Positions 1-6,377 of a stretch of 6,727 nt of DNA are shown piece after piece. The notes below the pieces were generated by a model that was given only the letters and a program-made list of their open reading frames with translations, was not told the origin of the DNA and did no database searches. Position numbers and translations under genes: made by a program. The stretch is from Desulfofustis sp. (lineage in GTDB: Bacteria; Desulfobacterota; Desulfobulbia; Desulfobulbales; Desulfocapsaceae), in the NCBI GenBank assembly GCA_030604345.1, contig JAUVWB010000085.1, forward strand, positions 1-6,727, read 5' to 3'. The number at the start of each line of letters is the position of its first letter. Positions within the stretch are counted from its first letter, which is position 1.

Positions 1-1
1 C

Positions 2-373
2 CGGGACGCCATGGAACGGCTGGAACTCCTGGGGATCGACCATCTGGCCGAGGCCGATGCCACCAGCCTGGCCTTCGGCCAGCAGCGAGCCGTGGAACTG
101 GCCCGGGCACTGGCCCTGGAGCCGGAACTGTTGCTGCTCGACGAACCGGCGGCCGGACTGAACATTTATGAAACGGCGGAAATCGGCCGCCTTATCGCCT
201 CGATCCGAGCCGAACTCGGGATCACCGTGCTGCTGGTTGAACACGATATGTCGTTGGTCATGGATATCTCTGACGAGATTGTCGTGCTCAGTTTCGGCAA
301 AAAGATCGCCGAAGATGTGCCGGAGGCCATCCAGCGCAACGACGAGGTGATCAAGGTGTATCTCGGGGAGTAG
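2..373 (+). CDS. livG: LivG-type branched-chain amino acid ABC transporter ATPase, 3' part
   Basis: C-terminal half of an ABC ATPase; the reading frame is open to the left edge, so the Met at position 11 is probably internal. Counting from that Met, the signature motif reads SLAFGQQR (19-26; more usually LSYGQQR), Walker B is LLLLDEP (40-46) followed by AAGLN, and the switch histidine is in VEHDM (H78). The ending VIKVYLGE is typical of LivG. LivG is normally about 250-260 aa, so roughly the first half with Walker A lies outside the window. LivG and LivF form the cytoplasmic motor pair that powers the LivHM permeases for uptake of branched-chain or related amino acids. livF follows after 9 nt, so the two are co-transcribed. 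The substrate cannot be read from the ATPase; the adjacent phenylacetate-CoA ligase makes an aromatic compound possible. Confidence 0.93.
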   Translation, partial: RDAMERLELLGIDHLAEADATSLAFGQQRAVELARALALEPELLLLDEPAAGLNIYETAEIGRLIASIRAELGITVLLVEHDMSLVMDISDEIVVLSFGKKIAEDVPEAIQRNDEVIKVYLGE

Positions 374-382
374 GGGACCGCT

Positions 383-1105
383 ATGCTGAAAATTCGCAAC
401 CTCGTGGCCGGTTACGGCAAACTCAAGGTCCTCAAGCAGATCTCCATGCATGTCAAGGCCGGTGAGATCGTCACTATCATCGGGGCCAACGGGGCCGGTA
501 AGACGACGCTGCTGACCGCCGTGGCCGGCCTCATTCGGGCCGCCTCCGGCGATATCGAGTTTCGCGACCGGCCCATCACCTCGCTGCCGGCCCAGAAGAT
601 CCCGGCACTTGGTTGTGTCATGGTGCCGGAGGGGCGACAGGTCTTCGCCCCCTTGTCGGTCGAGGAGAACCTGATTCTCGGCGGCCATGTGCTGCGCCGG
701 GATGGGCGACAGGCGTTGACCGAGCAGCGGGCCCATCAGTATGAGCTGTTTCCGATCCTCAAACAGCGGCGCAGCCAATATGCCGGAACGCTGTCCGGCG
801 GCGAGCAACAGATGCTGGCCATGGCCCGGGCCTTGATGTCGCGGCCGTCGCTGATCATGATGGATGAACCGTCGACCGGCCTGGCGCCGCTGGTCGTGCA
901 GGAGATTTTTCGGGTTATCGTGCGCTTGCGCGAGGAAGGCAAGACGGTGTTGCTGGTCGAACAAAATGCCAAAGCGGCCCTGGCGATCGCCGACCGGGGC
1001 TATGTGCTGGAGACCGGCAAGGTCATCCTCCAGGGCTCAGCCCAGGATCTGCTGGCCAATCGTGACGTGCAGCGGGCCTATCTCGGCCGGGAACGGATTG
1101 GTTGA
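383..1105 (+). CDS. livF: LivF-type branched-chain amino acid ABC transporter ATPase
   Basis: Complete 240-aa ABC ATPase, the usual LivF length. Walker A is GANGAGKTT (34-42), the signature is LSGGEQQ (137-143), and Walker B is LIMMDEP (157-163) with STGLAP after it. The LivF hallmarks VPEGRQVF (81-88, where other ABC proteins carry the Q-loop glutamine) and VEQNA (192-196, Gln in place of the switch His) are both present, as is the ending AYLGRE. These replacements are normal for LivF and not damage. The ATG is preceded by AGGGGA (372-377) with 5 nt spacing, overlapping the livG stop codon, so translation is probably coupled. It pairs with LivG at the inner face of the cytoplasmic membrane to energise uptake. 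The next gene, paaK, follows after a short GC-rich hairpin-bearing gap. Confidence 0.96.
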   Translation: MLKIRNLVAGYGKLKVLKQISMHVKAGEIVTIIGANGAGKTTLLTAVAGLIRAASGDIEFRDRPITSLPAQKIPALGCVMVPEGRQVFAPLSVEENLILGGHVLRRDGRQALTEQRAHQYELFPILKQRRSQYAGTLSGGEQQMLAMARALMSRPSLIMMDEPSTGLAPLVVQEIFRVIVRLREEGKTVLLVEQNAKAALAIADRGYVLETGKVILQGSAQDLLANRDVQRAYLGRERIG

Positions 1106-1107
1106 CG

Positions 1108-1130
1108 CCCGGCGCCGGGACGATGCCCGG
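1108..1130 (+). other. GC-rich alternative hairpins between livF and paaK
   Basis: Three short complementary blocks lie in this gap: CCCGG (1108-1112), CCGGG (1115-1119) and CCCGG (1126-1130). The middle block can pair with the right one (6-nt loop) but not sensibly with the left across 2 nt in RNA. No T-run follows, so this is not an intrinsic terminator. It might tune mRNA processing or differential expression between the transporter and ligase cistrons. Stems of 5 bp in GC-rich DNA are common by chance. Confidence 0.25.
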
Positions 1131-1147
1131 GCCGGAACATGATAGAT

Positions 1148-1155
1148 GGAGTGAG
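1148..1155 (+). promoter_or_regulatory. Ribosome binding site of paaK
   Basis: GGAGTGAG directly precedes two tandem ATG codons at 1156 and 1159. Spacing from GGAG is 4 nt to the first and 7 nt to the second, favouring 1159. It argues against the TTG at 1102, which would overlap livF and add residues not seen in the family. Confidence 0.7.
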
Positions 1156-1158
1156 ATG

Positions 1159-2457
1159 ATGTACGGGGAAGAAGAAAGAGAATGCATGAGCCGGGAGGAT
1201 CTGGAGCAGCTGCAGTTGGAGCGGTTGCAGGCGACCCTCTACCGGGTAGGGACCCATGTTCCGTTCTATCGGAACAAGTTTTTCGAGATGAAGCTCGATC
1301 ACGAGTCCTTCGGCTCACTCGACGACCTGCGCCGCTTGCCGTTCACCACCAAACAGGACTTGCGGGACAATTATCCCTATGGTCTGTTCGCCGTGCCGTT
1401 GCGCGATGTGGTCCGGATCCACTCATCGTCGGGAACCACCGGTATGGCGACGGTGGTCGGCTACACCGGCAACGATATCCGGACCTGGTCCAACCTGGTG
1501 GCACGGATCCTGACCGCGGCCGGGGTGACCAAGGACGATGTAATCCAGATTGCCTTCGGCTACGGGTTGTTCACCGGTGGGTTCGGCCTGCACTACGGCG
1601 CCGAGCGGATCGGTGCCTCGGTGATCCCGATTTCGGCCGGCAATACCCGGCGGCAGATCCAGATCATGCAGGATTTCAAGACCACGGCCCTGGTCTGCAC
1701 ACCATCCTATGCCCTGAAGATGGCCGATGTGATGATGGACATGGGCATCAACCCCAGCGGCCTGTCCCTGAAATACGGACTGTTCGGCGCCGAGCCCTGG
1801 TCCGAGCGGATGCGGCGGCAGATCAACGAACGGCTCAACATCATCGCCACCGACAACTACGGGCTCTCCGAGGTGATGGGGCCCGGTGTCGCCGGAGAGT
1901 GTTTGGAATGCAACGGCCTGCACGTCAACGAGGACCATTTCCTTGTGGAGATCCTCGACCCCGAAACCTTGGAGCCGGTGGCGCCCGGTGAGACCGGCGA
2001 ACTGGTGATCACCACGCTGACCAAGGAGGCCTTTCCGGTGATCCGCTATCGGACCCGGGATCTGACCCGGTTTTTGCTCGAGCCGTGTCCCTGCGGCCGC
2101 ACCATGCGGCGTATTCAGCGGATCACCGGGCGGACCGATGATATGCTGATCATCAAGGGAGTCAACGTCTTCCCCACCCAGATCGAGTCCATCCTCTTCG
2201 ATATCGAAGGGACCCAGCCACATTACAACTTGGTGATCGATCGGGTCCAGAACGAAGACCGCCTGACGGTCCTCGTCGAAGTGGTGGAATCGCTGTTTTT
2301 CGACGAAATGAAAAAACAGCGGCTGGTGATCGAACAGATCAAGAAACGACTGGCTTCGGAACTGGGGGTAGGCGTCGAGGTCAAACTGGTCGAGGAGCGC
2401 AGCCTGGAACGGTTCAACGGCAAGGGCAATCGGATTTTCGATAAACGGCAGTTGTGA
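1159..2457 (+). CDS. paaK: Phenylacetate-CoA ligase (arylacetate-CoA ligase)
   Basis: A 432-aa adenylate-forming enzyme of the PaaK family (usual length about 430-440). It activates phenylacetate or a related arylacetate with ATP and CoA in the cytoplasm. Visible motifs are the N-terminal ECMSRE element (8-13) usual in the family, the phosphate-binding loop [10 protein letters not shown] (89-98), YGLSE (234-238), YRTRD (297-301, Asp301 for ribose binding), the hinge [11 protein letters not shown] (324-334), and the C-terminal GKGNRI with the probable catalytic Lys422. Two cysteine pairs (C248/C251 and C310/C312) could form a metal site; that is inference. ATG 1156 would add one Met. The gene sits between livF and rph with a 13-nt gap to rph. 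In anaerobes such ligases often cluster with indolepyruvate:ferredoxin oxidoreductase and Liv transporters for aromatic amino acid oxidation; the oxidoreductase would be upstream, outside the window. Confidence 0.94.
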   Translation: MYGEEERECMSREDLEQLQLERLQATLYRVGTHVPFYRNKFFEMKLDHESFGSLDDLRRLPFTTKQDLRDNYPYGLFAVPLRDVVRIHSSSGTTGMATVVGYTGNDIRTWSNLVARILTAAGVTKDDVIQIAFGYGLFTGGFGLHYGAERIGASVIPISAGNTRRQIQIMQDFKTTALVCTPSYALKMADVMMDMGINPSGLSLKYGLFGAEPWSERMRRQINERLNIIATDNYGLSEVMGPGVAGECLECNGLHVNEDHFLVEILDPETLEPVAPGETGELVITTLTKEAFPVIRYRTRDLTRFLLEPCPCGRTMRRIQRITGRTDDMLIIKGVNVFPTQIESILFDIEGTQPHYNLVIDRVQNEDRLTVLVEVVESLFFDEMKKQRLVIEQIKKRLASELGVGVEVKLVEERSLERFNGKGNRIFDKRQL

Positions 2458-2470
2458 GGGGTTGCTGGTG

Positions 2471-3199
2471 ATGAAGCGCACACGCAGTTATGACCGGCCG
2501 GCCGATGGGCTGCGCCCGTTTCGGGTGCAGCCGGACATTCAGCCGCAGGCCTACGCCTCGCTGCTCATCAGTACCGGAATGACGCAGGTGATCTGCGCGG
2601 TCAGCTTGGAGGAGAAGGTTCCTCCTTTTCTCGAAGCGGCCGGGAAGGGATGGATCACCGCCGAATACGGCATGCTGCCCGGTGCCACTTCGTCACGCAA
2701 TCGGCGGGAGAATGGCGGCCCTTCCGGCCGAAGTATGGAGATCCAGCGGTTGATCGGCCGCAGTCTGCGGCAGATGGTGGATTTGCCTGCGATCGATGGG
2801 TACACGCTCCGGGTGGATTGCGATGTGCTCAACGCCGACGGGGGCACCCGGACCGCCGCCATCACCGGGGCGGCCCTGGCGGTGCGGACGGCGCTGCACC
2901 GGATGGTGGGTGAGCAGCGGTTGCCGGTCCTGCCGCCGCTTCGCCCGGTGGCGGCGGTCTCGGTCGGCCTGGTCGACTCGGTGGTGCTGCTCGATCTGGA
3001 TTATGCCGAAGACTCGCAAGCCGAGGCGGATGGGAACTTCGTCATGGCCGGTGAGGCCTGGGTTGAACTGCAGGTATCGGCCGAAGGACGCCCGGTGGGA
3101 GACGACGAACTGGTGGTGATGAAGGAGTATGCCAAGAAGGGGATAGCAGCGTTGCTCAGCCTGTGGCGCACTGTCGCCGACCCGGTGCCGGGCTACTGA
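2471..3199 (+). CDS. rph: Ribonuclease PH
   Basis: A 242-aa phosphorolytic 3'-5' exoribonuclease that trims tRNA precursors and other RNAs using inorganic phosphate, acting as a hexameric ring in the cytoplasm. The family blocks are all present: [13 protein letters not shown] (61-73), [11 protein letters not shown] (87-97), [17 protein letters not shown] (113-129, with the GTR phosphate-binding loop around R127), VAAVSVG (160-166) and [13 protein letters not shown] (175-187, with acidic metal ligands D181 and D187). The length matches the usual 237-245 aa. I chose the ATG at 2471 because GAGGGG (2456-2461) lies 9 nt upstream; the in-frame TTG 2462 and GTG 2468 are too close to it. The gene follows paaK by 13 nt and appears co-transcribed. 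Nothing looks damaged. Confidence 0.97.
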   Translation: MKRTRSYDRPADGLRPFRVQPDIQPQAYASLLISTGMTQVICAVSLEEKVPPFLEAAGKGWITAEYGMLPGATSSRNRRENGGPSGRSMEIQRLIGRSLRQMVDLPAIDGYTLRVDCDVLNADGGTRTAAITGAALAVRTALHRMVGEQRLPVLPPLRPVAAVSVGLVDSVVLLDLDYAEDSQAEADGNFVMAGEAWVELQVSAEGRPVGDDELVVMKEYAKKGIAALLSLWRTVADPVPGY

Positions 3200-3212
3200 T
3201 AAAGGGAGAAGC

Positions 3213-3809
3213 ATGAGACGCAAACACTGTGAAATCACCGAGCGAGCCGTTATCGATCGAATTCTGGAGCGAGCGACCATCGGCCGCCTGGCCACGGTCG
3301 GTGCTGACGGATATCCTTATATCACCCCGGTCAATTATGTCTATCTGGACGGCGCCATTTATTTCCCTTGCGCCCGGGTCGGGGATTAATTGGCGAACAT
3401 CGAGCGCGATCCCCGGGTCTGTTTTACCGTCGATATTCCCCTTGCCTATCTCGACCTCGACTATTATGGTGATGACCCTCAGCCATGCCTGGTGCATCAG
3501 TTTTACCACTGTGTCATCATCCGCGGCCGGGCTGAGTGTGTCCAGCAGATCGATGAGAAGGTGCGGGCATTAAACCGCCTGGTCGCCGCCCATGAGCCAG
3601 CCGGCCGGCAGTTCCCGCCGATCACCGAGGCCACCCCGGCCGTTGCCCAGTGTCAGGTGGTGGCCGTTCGAATCGAGTCGATCAGCGGCAAGAGTGATCT
3701 GGCCCAGAAAAAGGATGAGACGACGCGGCAGCGGTTGAGCCGCTATCTGCACCAACGAAACCAACCCGGCGATGCGGAGGCCGCCCGATTGCTCGCCGGT
3801 GAAAAGTGA
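3213..3809 (+). pseudogene. Pyridoxamine 5'-phosphate oxidase-like FMN-binding protein, interrupted by an in-frame TAA
   Basis: Starts at ATG 3213 behind AAGGGAGAA (3202-3210). Codons 1-58 encode the N-terminal strands of the split-barrel flavin-binding fold: MRRKHCEIT at the start, then IGRLATV, GYPYITPVNYVY and IYFPCARVGD. TAA (3387-3389) interrupts codon 59, and the same frame continues with LANIERDPRVCFTVD, a strongly conserved family stretch, to TGA 3807-3809. The total would be 198 aa, normal for this family (Pyridox_ox_2 type, which includes Nim-like proteins). Relatives have lysine at the stop position, so one base change (AAA to TAA) explains it; no frameshift is needed. Pro52 stands where a His is usual (YFH.AR). 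The second part could only be made separately from the TTG at 3390, which has a poor ribosome site. It is a recent nonsense mutation or a sequencing error. The flavin fold would be lost in the 58-aa product. Confidence 0.85.
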
Positions 3810-5098
3810 TGAGCGAGGCCGACTTCAACGTGGAAGAGATGATGGTAGCGACCATGGACGCAGTAAAGGATACCGATCCGGAAATCTATGAGTTGATCAA
3901 GCAGGAAGAACGCCGGCAGCGTGACAAGATTCGCCTGATCGCCTCGGAAAATTACGTGTCTGCCGCGGTCTTGCAGGCTACCGGGTCGGTGTTGACCAAC
4001 AAATACTCGGAGGGATATCCCGGGCGTCGCTACTATGAAGGGCAGCAGGTGATCGACCAGGTGGAGGCGCTGGCCGTCGAACGGGCCATGGAGTTGTTCG
4101 GTGCCGAGCATGTGAACGTCCAGCCTTATTCCGGCTCACCGGCAAATCTCGCCGTCTATCTGGCCTTTCTGGCTCCCGGTGACGCGATCCTCGGTATGGC
4201 TCTGCCGCACGGGGGGCACCTGACCCACGGCGCACCGGTCAGCATCTCCGGTAAATATTTCCGGGCGCACAGCTACACCCTCAACCGCGAGACCGGCCTG
4301 ATCGATTACCAGCAGATCCTGGAAACGGCCCGCCAATGCCGGCCCAAGATCATCATCGCCGGTCATTCGGCCTACCCGAGGATTATCGAGTTCGAACAGT
4401 TCCGCCGCATCGCCGATGAGGTCGGGGCCCTGCTCATGGTGGATATGGCCCATTTCGCCGGCCTGGTTGCGGGGGGCGTGCATCCCTCTCCGCTGCCGTG
4501 GGCCGATGTGGTGACCACCACCACCCATAAATCACTGCGCGGTCCGCGAGGAGCGATCATCATGTGTCGCCGCGAGTATGCAGCAGCCATCGACAAAGCG
4601 GTCTTCCCCGGTTTGCAAGGCGGCCCGCATAACCATACCACAGCGGCCATGGCCGTGGCCTTCAAGGAAGCCGCGACCCCCGAATTTGCCGACTATGCCC
4701 GGCAGATCGTGAACAATTCGAGGTCCCTGGCCGAAGTTCTGGCAAAGCGCGATTTTGAGTTGATCACCGGCGGCTCCGACAACCACCTGCTGCTCGTCGA
4801 CCTGACCAACAAAGAGATTACCGGCAAGACCGCGGCCAAGGCCCTGGACCGGGCGGGGATCGTGGTCAACTACAATGCGGTGCCCTTTGACATCAGAAAA
4901 CCGGGCAATCCGAGCGGCATTCGCGTCGGCACCGCGGCGCTCACCAGCCGCGGGTTCAAGGAGCGTGAGATGTTCCAGGTCGGTGAGTGGATCAACGCCG
5001 TCGTGGCAGAGCCTGAAAATGAACGGCTCATTGAGGAGATCGCCGCCGATGTCGCCTCCTTCTGCCGCGATTTTCCCCCGCCGGGGATCGAGTGCTGA
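3809..5098 (+). CDS. glyA: Serine hydroxymethyltransferase
   Basis: A PLP enzyme of 429 aa that interconverts serine plus tetrahydrofolate with glycine plus methylene-tetrahydrofolate, the main one-carbon entry point, in the cytoplasm. Visible are KIRLIASENYVS (40-51), YPGRRYYEG (70-78), VQPYSGSPAN (104-113), LPHGGHLTHGAPV (132-144, with H137), MVDMAHFAGLVAGGVHPSP (210-228, with D212 and H215), TTTTHKSLRGPRG (236-248, with PLP Lys241), FPGLQGGPHNH (266-276) and SGIRVGTAALTSRG (369-382, with R372). All catalytic residues are intact. The ATG overlaps the preceding stop (TGATG) and GGTGA (3798-3802) lies 6 nt upstream. GTG 3806 and the internal ATGs 3839 and 3854 are alternatives; 3854 would give 414 aa, nearer the usual bacterial length. 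YSGSPAN is reminiscent of eukaryotic-type SHMT rather than the common bacterial HSGSQAN. It is the last gene of the plus-strand run. Confidence 0.96.
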   Translation: MSEADFNVEEMMVATMDAVKDTDPEIYELIKQEERRQRDKIRLIASENYVSAAVLQATGSVLTNKYSEGYPGRRYYEGQQVIDQVEALAVERAMELFGAEHVNVQPYSGSPANLAVYLAFLAPGDAILGMALPHGGHLTHGAPVSISGKYFRAHSYTLNRETGLIDYQQILETARQCRPKIIIAGHSAYPRIIEFEQFRRIADEVGALLMVDMAHFAGLVAGGVHPSPLPWADVVTTTTHKSLRGPRGAIIMCRREYAAAIDKAVFPGLQGGPHNHTTAAMAVAFKEAATPEFADYARQIVNNSRSLAEVLAKRDFELITGGSDNHLLLVDLTNKEITGKTAAKALDRAGIVVNYNAVPFDIRKPGNPSGIRVGTAALTSRGFKEREMFQVGEWINAVVAEPENERLIEEIAADVASFCRDFPPPGIEC

Positions 5099-5110
5099 CG
5101 GCCTTTACGC

Positions 5111-5329
5111 TCAACGCTGCGGGTCGTCCTTGAGGCGCTGGATGAGGATGAAGGCGAGAGCGGCCCGCTCGTTTCTGCTCAGCGTTTCCTCCAAGCGTGC
5201 CAGCCAGTGTTGAATGACCGGGGCCGATGTCTCGTCTTTTTCTCCCAGACGTAACGCTTCTGCCATCTGCGCTTCGGTGATGCAGTGGACCGATGTGCCG
5301 CCCAGCAGCGGTATTGGCTCAGTGGCCAC
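5111..5329 (-). CDS. 72-aa hypothetical protein coupled to the A-type Fe-S carrier gene
   Basis: Not recognised. The GTG start (5329-5327) overlaps the last 11 nt of the upstream carrier gene and has a strong GGGAGGA ribosome site 7 nt before it, pointing to translational coupling. A longer version from TTG 5377 lacks such a signal. The product has no signal peptide or clear membrane segment. It begins with a loop-like PIPLLGG stretch, then CITEAQMAEALRLGEKDE, then a probably helical C-terminal half (PVIQHWLARLEETL, NERAALAFILIQRL) and ends DDPQR. It has a single Cys near residue 16. Context suggests a role beside Fe-S cluster handling, but no function is assigned. Its stop lies 12 nt from the convergent glyA stop. 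Confidence 0.7.
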   Translation of the reverse strand: MATEPIPLLGGTSVHCITEAQMAEALRLGEKDETSAPVIQHWLARLEETLSRNERAALAFILIQRLKDDPQR

Positions 5330-5681
5330 AGCCGTGTCCTCCCACGCCAGCCGGGATGGTCGTCCCGTCGGCGGCAAAGCTGGCGCCGCAACCGCATGAC
5401 GAGGCGTTGCTGCCGTTGCGGAAGCGAAAGCCGGCGGTGATCAGGTCGTCCGAATAATCGATCTGCAGACCGATCAGGTAGGGCAGACTGTCGTCGTCGG
5501 TAATCACGGTGAGCTGATCGCCGCGCCAGACAATTTTTTCATCGGTTTCTTTTCCTGGTACGATCTCGGCATGGTAGGTCATGCCGGCACAGCCGCCGGA
5601 CTGGACGACGATACGAACGAATCCATCGTTGCCACCGCGTTTGATCAATTCCTGGCGCGCCCTGTCGCTGATGGTGATCAT
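5319..5681 (-). CDS. A-type iron-sulfur cluster carrier (HesB/IscA/ErpA family)
   Basis: A 120-aa protein that would bind and pass on Fe-S clusters to apo-enzymes in the cytoplasm. The three family cysteines are present with canonical spacing: C31 in QSGGCAGM, and C96 and C98 in SSCGCGASF, with 64 residues between the first two. The N-terminus ITISDRARQELI and the block GLQIDYSDDLITAGFRF are also typical. The core fold normally ends near CGCGxSF, so the last 18 or so residues are an extension. It is Gly/Ala-rich and closes with GGHGCGH, adding one Cys and two His. ATG 5681 is preceded by GGAG (minus strand, 5694-5691) at 9 nt. It heads a two-gene minus-strand unit with the 72-aa protein. Whether it is an IscA, ErpA or SufA equivalent cannot be decided here. 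Confidence 0.93.
   Translation of the reverse strand: MITISDRARQELIKRGGNDGFVRIVVQSGGCAGMTYHAEIVPGKETDEKIVWRGDQLTVITDDDSLPYLIGLQIDYSDDLITAGFRFRNGSNASSCGCGASFAADGTTIPAGVGGHGCGH
5337..5343 (-). promoter_or_regulatory. Ribosome binding site inside the Fe-S carrier gene
   Basis: GGGAGGA on the minus strand lies 7 nt before the GTG at 5329, within the Gly-rich tail codons of the upstream gene. It decides the start of the 72-aa protein in favour of GTG 5329 over TTG 5377. Confidence 0.7.
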
Positions 5682-5960
5682 GGCCTTTTTCTCCGTGGTA
5701 AGGGGGACGCCACCTCGCGAGCGGAGCAGCGTTGACGTCGATCTACCTTCTATCGTTGTTTCTTACATGTACTATAGGTTCGAAGGACGCGGGAGGGAAG
5801 GTGGGAGAGCCGTAAACGATGTTTCCCACTGTTTCGTGTCGTGCTTCGAGCTTGCCGGCGGGTACCTTTACGGGTAAAAATGGTGGAAAAGGCGACTGCA
5901 TCCCGCCGTCCCGATAGAGAACGAACAGGCAGAGCAAAAAGGGACAACCAAGGAGAAAAA
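5682..5960. other. Divergent intergenic region between the Fe-S carrier and the acidic small protein
   Basis: This 279-nt stretch must contain the leaders of both divergent genes; I see no convincing gene in it. A minus-strand TATAGT (5776-5771) is a possible -10 box for the carrier gene, but no good -35 is visible 16-18 bp away. It abuts the 8-bp palindrome TACATGTA (5764-5771), which might be an operator. On the plus strand GTGGGAGA (5801-5808) pairs with TTTCCCAC (5822-5829) around a 13-nt loop, with one G-U pair; no T-run follows, so it is not a terminator. A purine-rich run lies at 5790-5809. The promoter call is weak. Confidence 0.3.
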
Positions 5961-6158
5961 ATGCGAGACAGATTGGAGGAATTGCGTGAAGAGTGGTACA
6001 GCGAGCCGGATACCCAGCCTGAAACCGACGAGGAGGTCGTCGACGACGAACTCCTGGCCCTGGAAGTGTTGTTTCGGTCCCGTGGAGTGACCGTGGCCGG
6101 ATCGCACAACGTCACGGTTACCGACCAGAAAGGCGAAGACAAAGATCGCGATTCCTGA
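5961..6158 (+). CDS. 65-aa highly acidic hypothetical protein
   Basis: Not recognised. The ATG at 5961 has AGGAG (5951-5955) 5 nt upstream, a good ribosome site. The frame is open further upstream, but the residues there are Arg-rich and unlike the rest, so the longer version is rejected. The product contains 11 Glu and 9 Asp among 65 residues against 8 Lys/Arg. An N-terminal helix-like segment (MRDRLEELREEWY) leads into an acidic linker (residues 14-30). A short hydrophobic block LLALEVLF (31-38) and a beta-like GVTVAGSHNVTVT stretch (42-54) follow, then a charged tail. There is no signal peptide, membrane segment or metal motif. It is monocistronic and followed 168 nt later by a strong terminator. 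Confidence 0.65.
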   Translation: MRDRLEELREEWYSEPDTQPETDEEVVDDELLALEVLFRSRGVTVAGSHNVTVTDQKGEDKDRDS

Positions 6159-6325
6159 GGCAACGCGCGGACGCTTCCAGGGTGCGTCAGCTCGTTCACC
6201 TCCGTGCGTTAACGGGGTTTCCCGACCGGTCGTCTCGTTTCAGGCGACCCGCCAAGGTGAAAGTCATGGAGGCAAGTCCCTTCGCCTCACTGAGTGCATA
6301 TACCTACGTTTGAGTCGGATGAACG
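6159..6325 (+). ncRNA. Candidate structured RNA or structured 3' UTR ahead of a strong terminator
   Basis: No convincing ORF lies here, but several compatible helices do. GACGC (6169-6173) faces GCGTC. TTCACCT (6195-6201) pairs with AGGTGAA (6255-6261) and encloses two hairpins: CGGG/CCCG with loop GTTT (6213-6224), and GGTCGTCT (6228-6235) with AGGCGACC (6242-6249) around CGTTTC. GAGGC (6269-6273) pairs with GCCTC (6284-6288), with an inner AAG/CTT. A terminator follows at once and no plus-strand gene lies beyond it, so this is not an obvious riboswitch. It matches no RNA family I recognise (not SRP, tmRNA, RNase P or 6S by their conserved motifs). It could be an sRNA or the 3' UTR of the 65-aa gene. 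The pairing was found by eye. Confidence 0.3.
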
Positions 6326-6367
6326 AAAAAAAACCGGAATCGGTTTCAGGCCGGTTCCGGGTTTTTT
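6326..6367. terminator. Strong bidirectional intrinsic terminator
   Basis: A run of eight A (6326-6333) is followed by CCGGAA (6334-6339) and TCGG (6340-6343). A 7-nt loop TTTCAGG comes next, then CCGG (6351-6354), TTCCGG (6355-6360), a G and six T (6362-6367). The 10-bp GC-rich stem flanked by A- and T-tracts can stop transcription on both strands. It would end the plus-strand transcript of the 65-aa gene or candidate RNA. It would also end the minus-strand transcript of the gene entering from the right edge. Confidence 0.92.
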
Positions 6368-6377
6368 CGTGTGGGGG

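Noticed and set aside
1102..1158. Longer paaK start at TTG 1102
   Set aside because: It would overlap livF and add residues absent from the family, while GGAGTGAG at 1148 supports ATG 1156/1159.
1423..2481. 352-codon minus-strand ORF opposite paaK
   Set aside because: Shadow of a GC-rich coding region; the plus strand encodes a clear PaaK.
3387..3389. Selenocysteine or pyrrolysine recoding in the oxidase-like gene
   Set aside because: The codon is TAA, not TGA or TAG, and relatives have an ordinary Lys there.
5330..5377. Longer start (TTG 5377) for the 72-aa minus-strand protein
   Set aside because: No ribosome site and a long overlap with the carrier gene; GTG 5329 has GGGAGGA at ideal distance.
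5841..5960. N-terminal extension of the acidic small protein
   Set aside because: Arg-rich, different in composition, lacks a good start signal; ATG 5961 has AGGAG.
6159..6325. Cobalamin or other known riboswitch
   Set aside because: A GGTGAAAGTC stretch recalls part of a B12 element, but the rest of the consensus is missing and no plus-strand gene follows the terminator.
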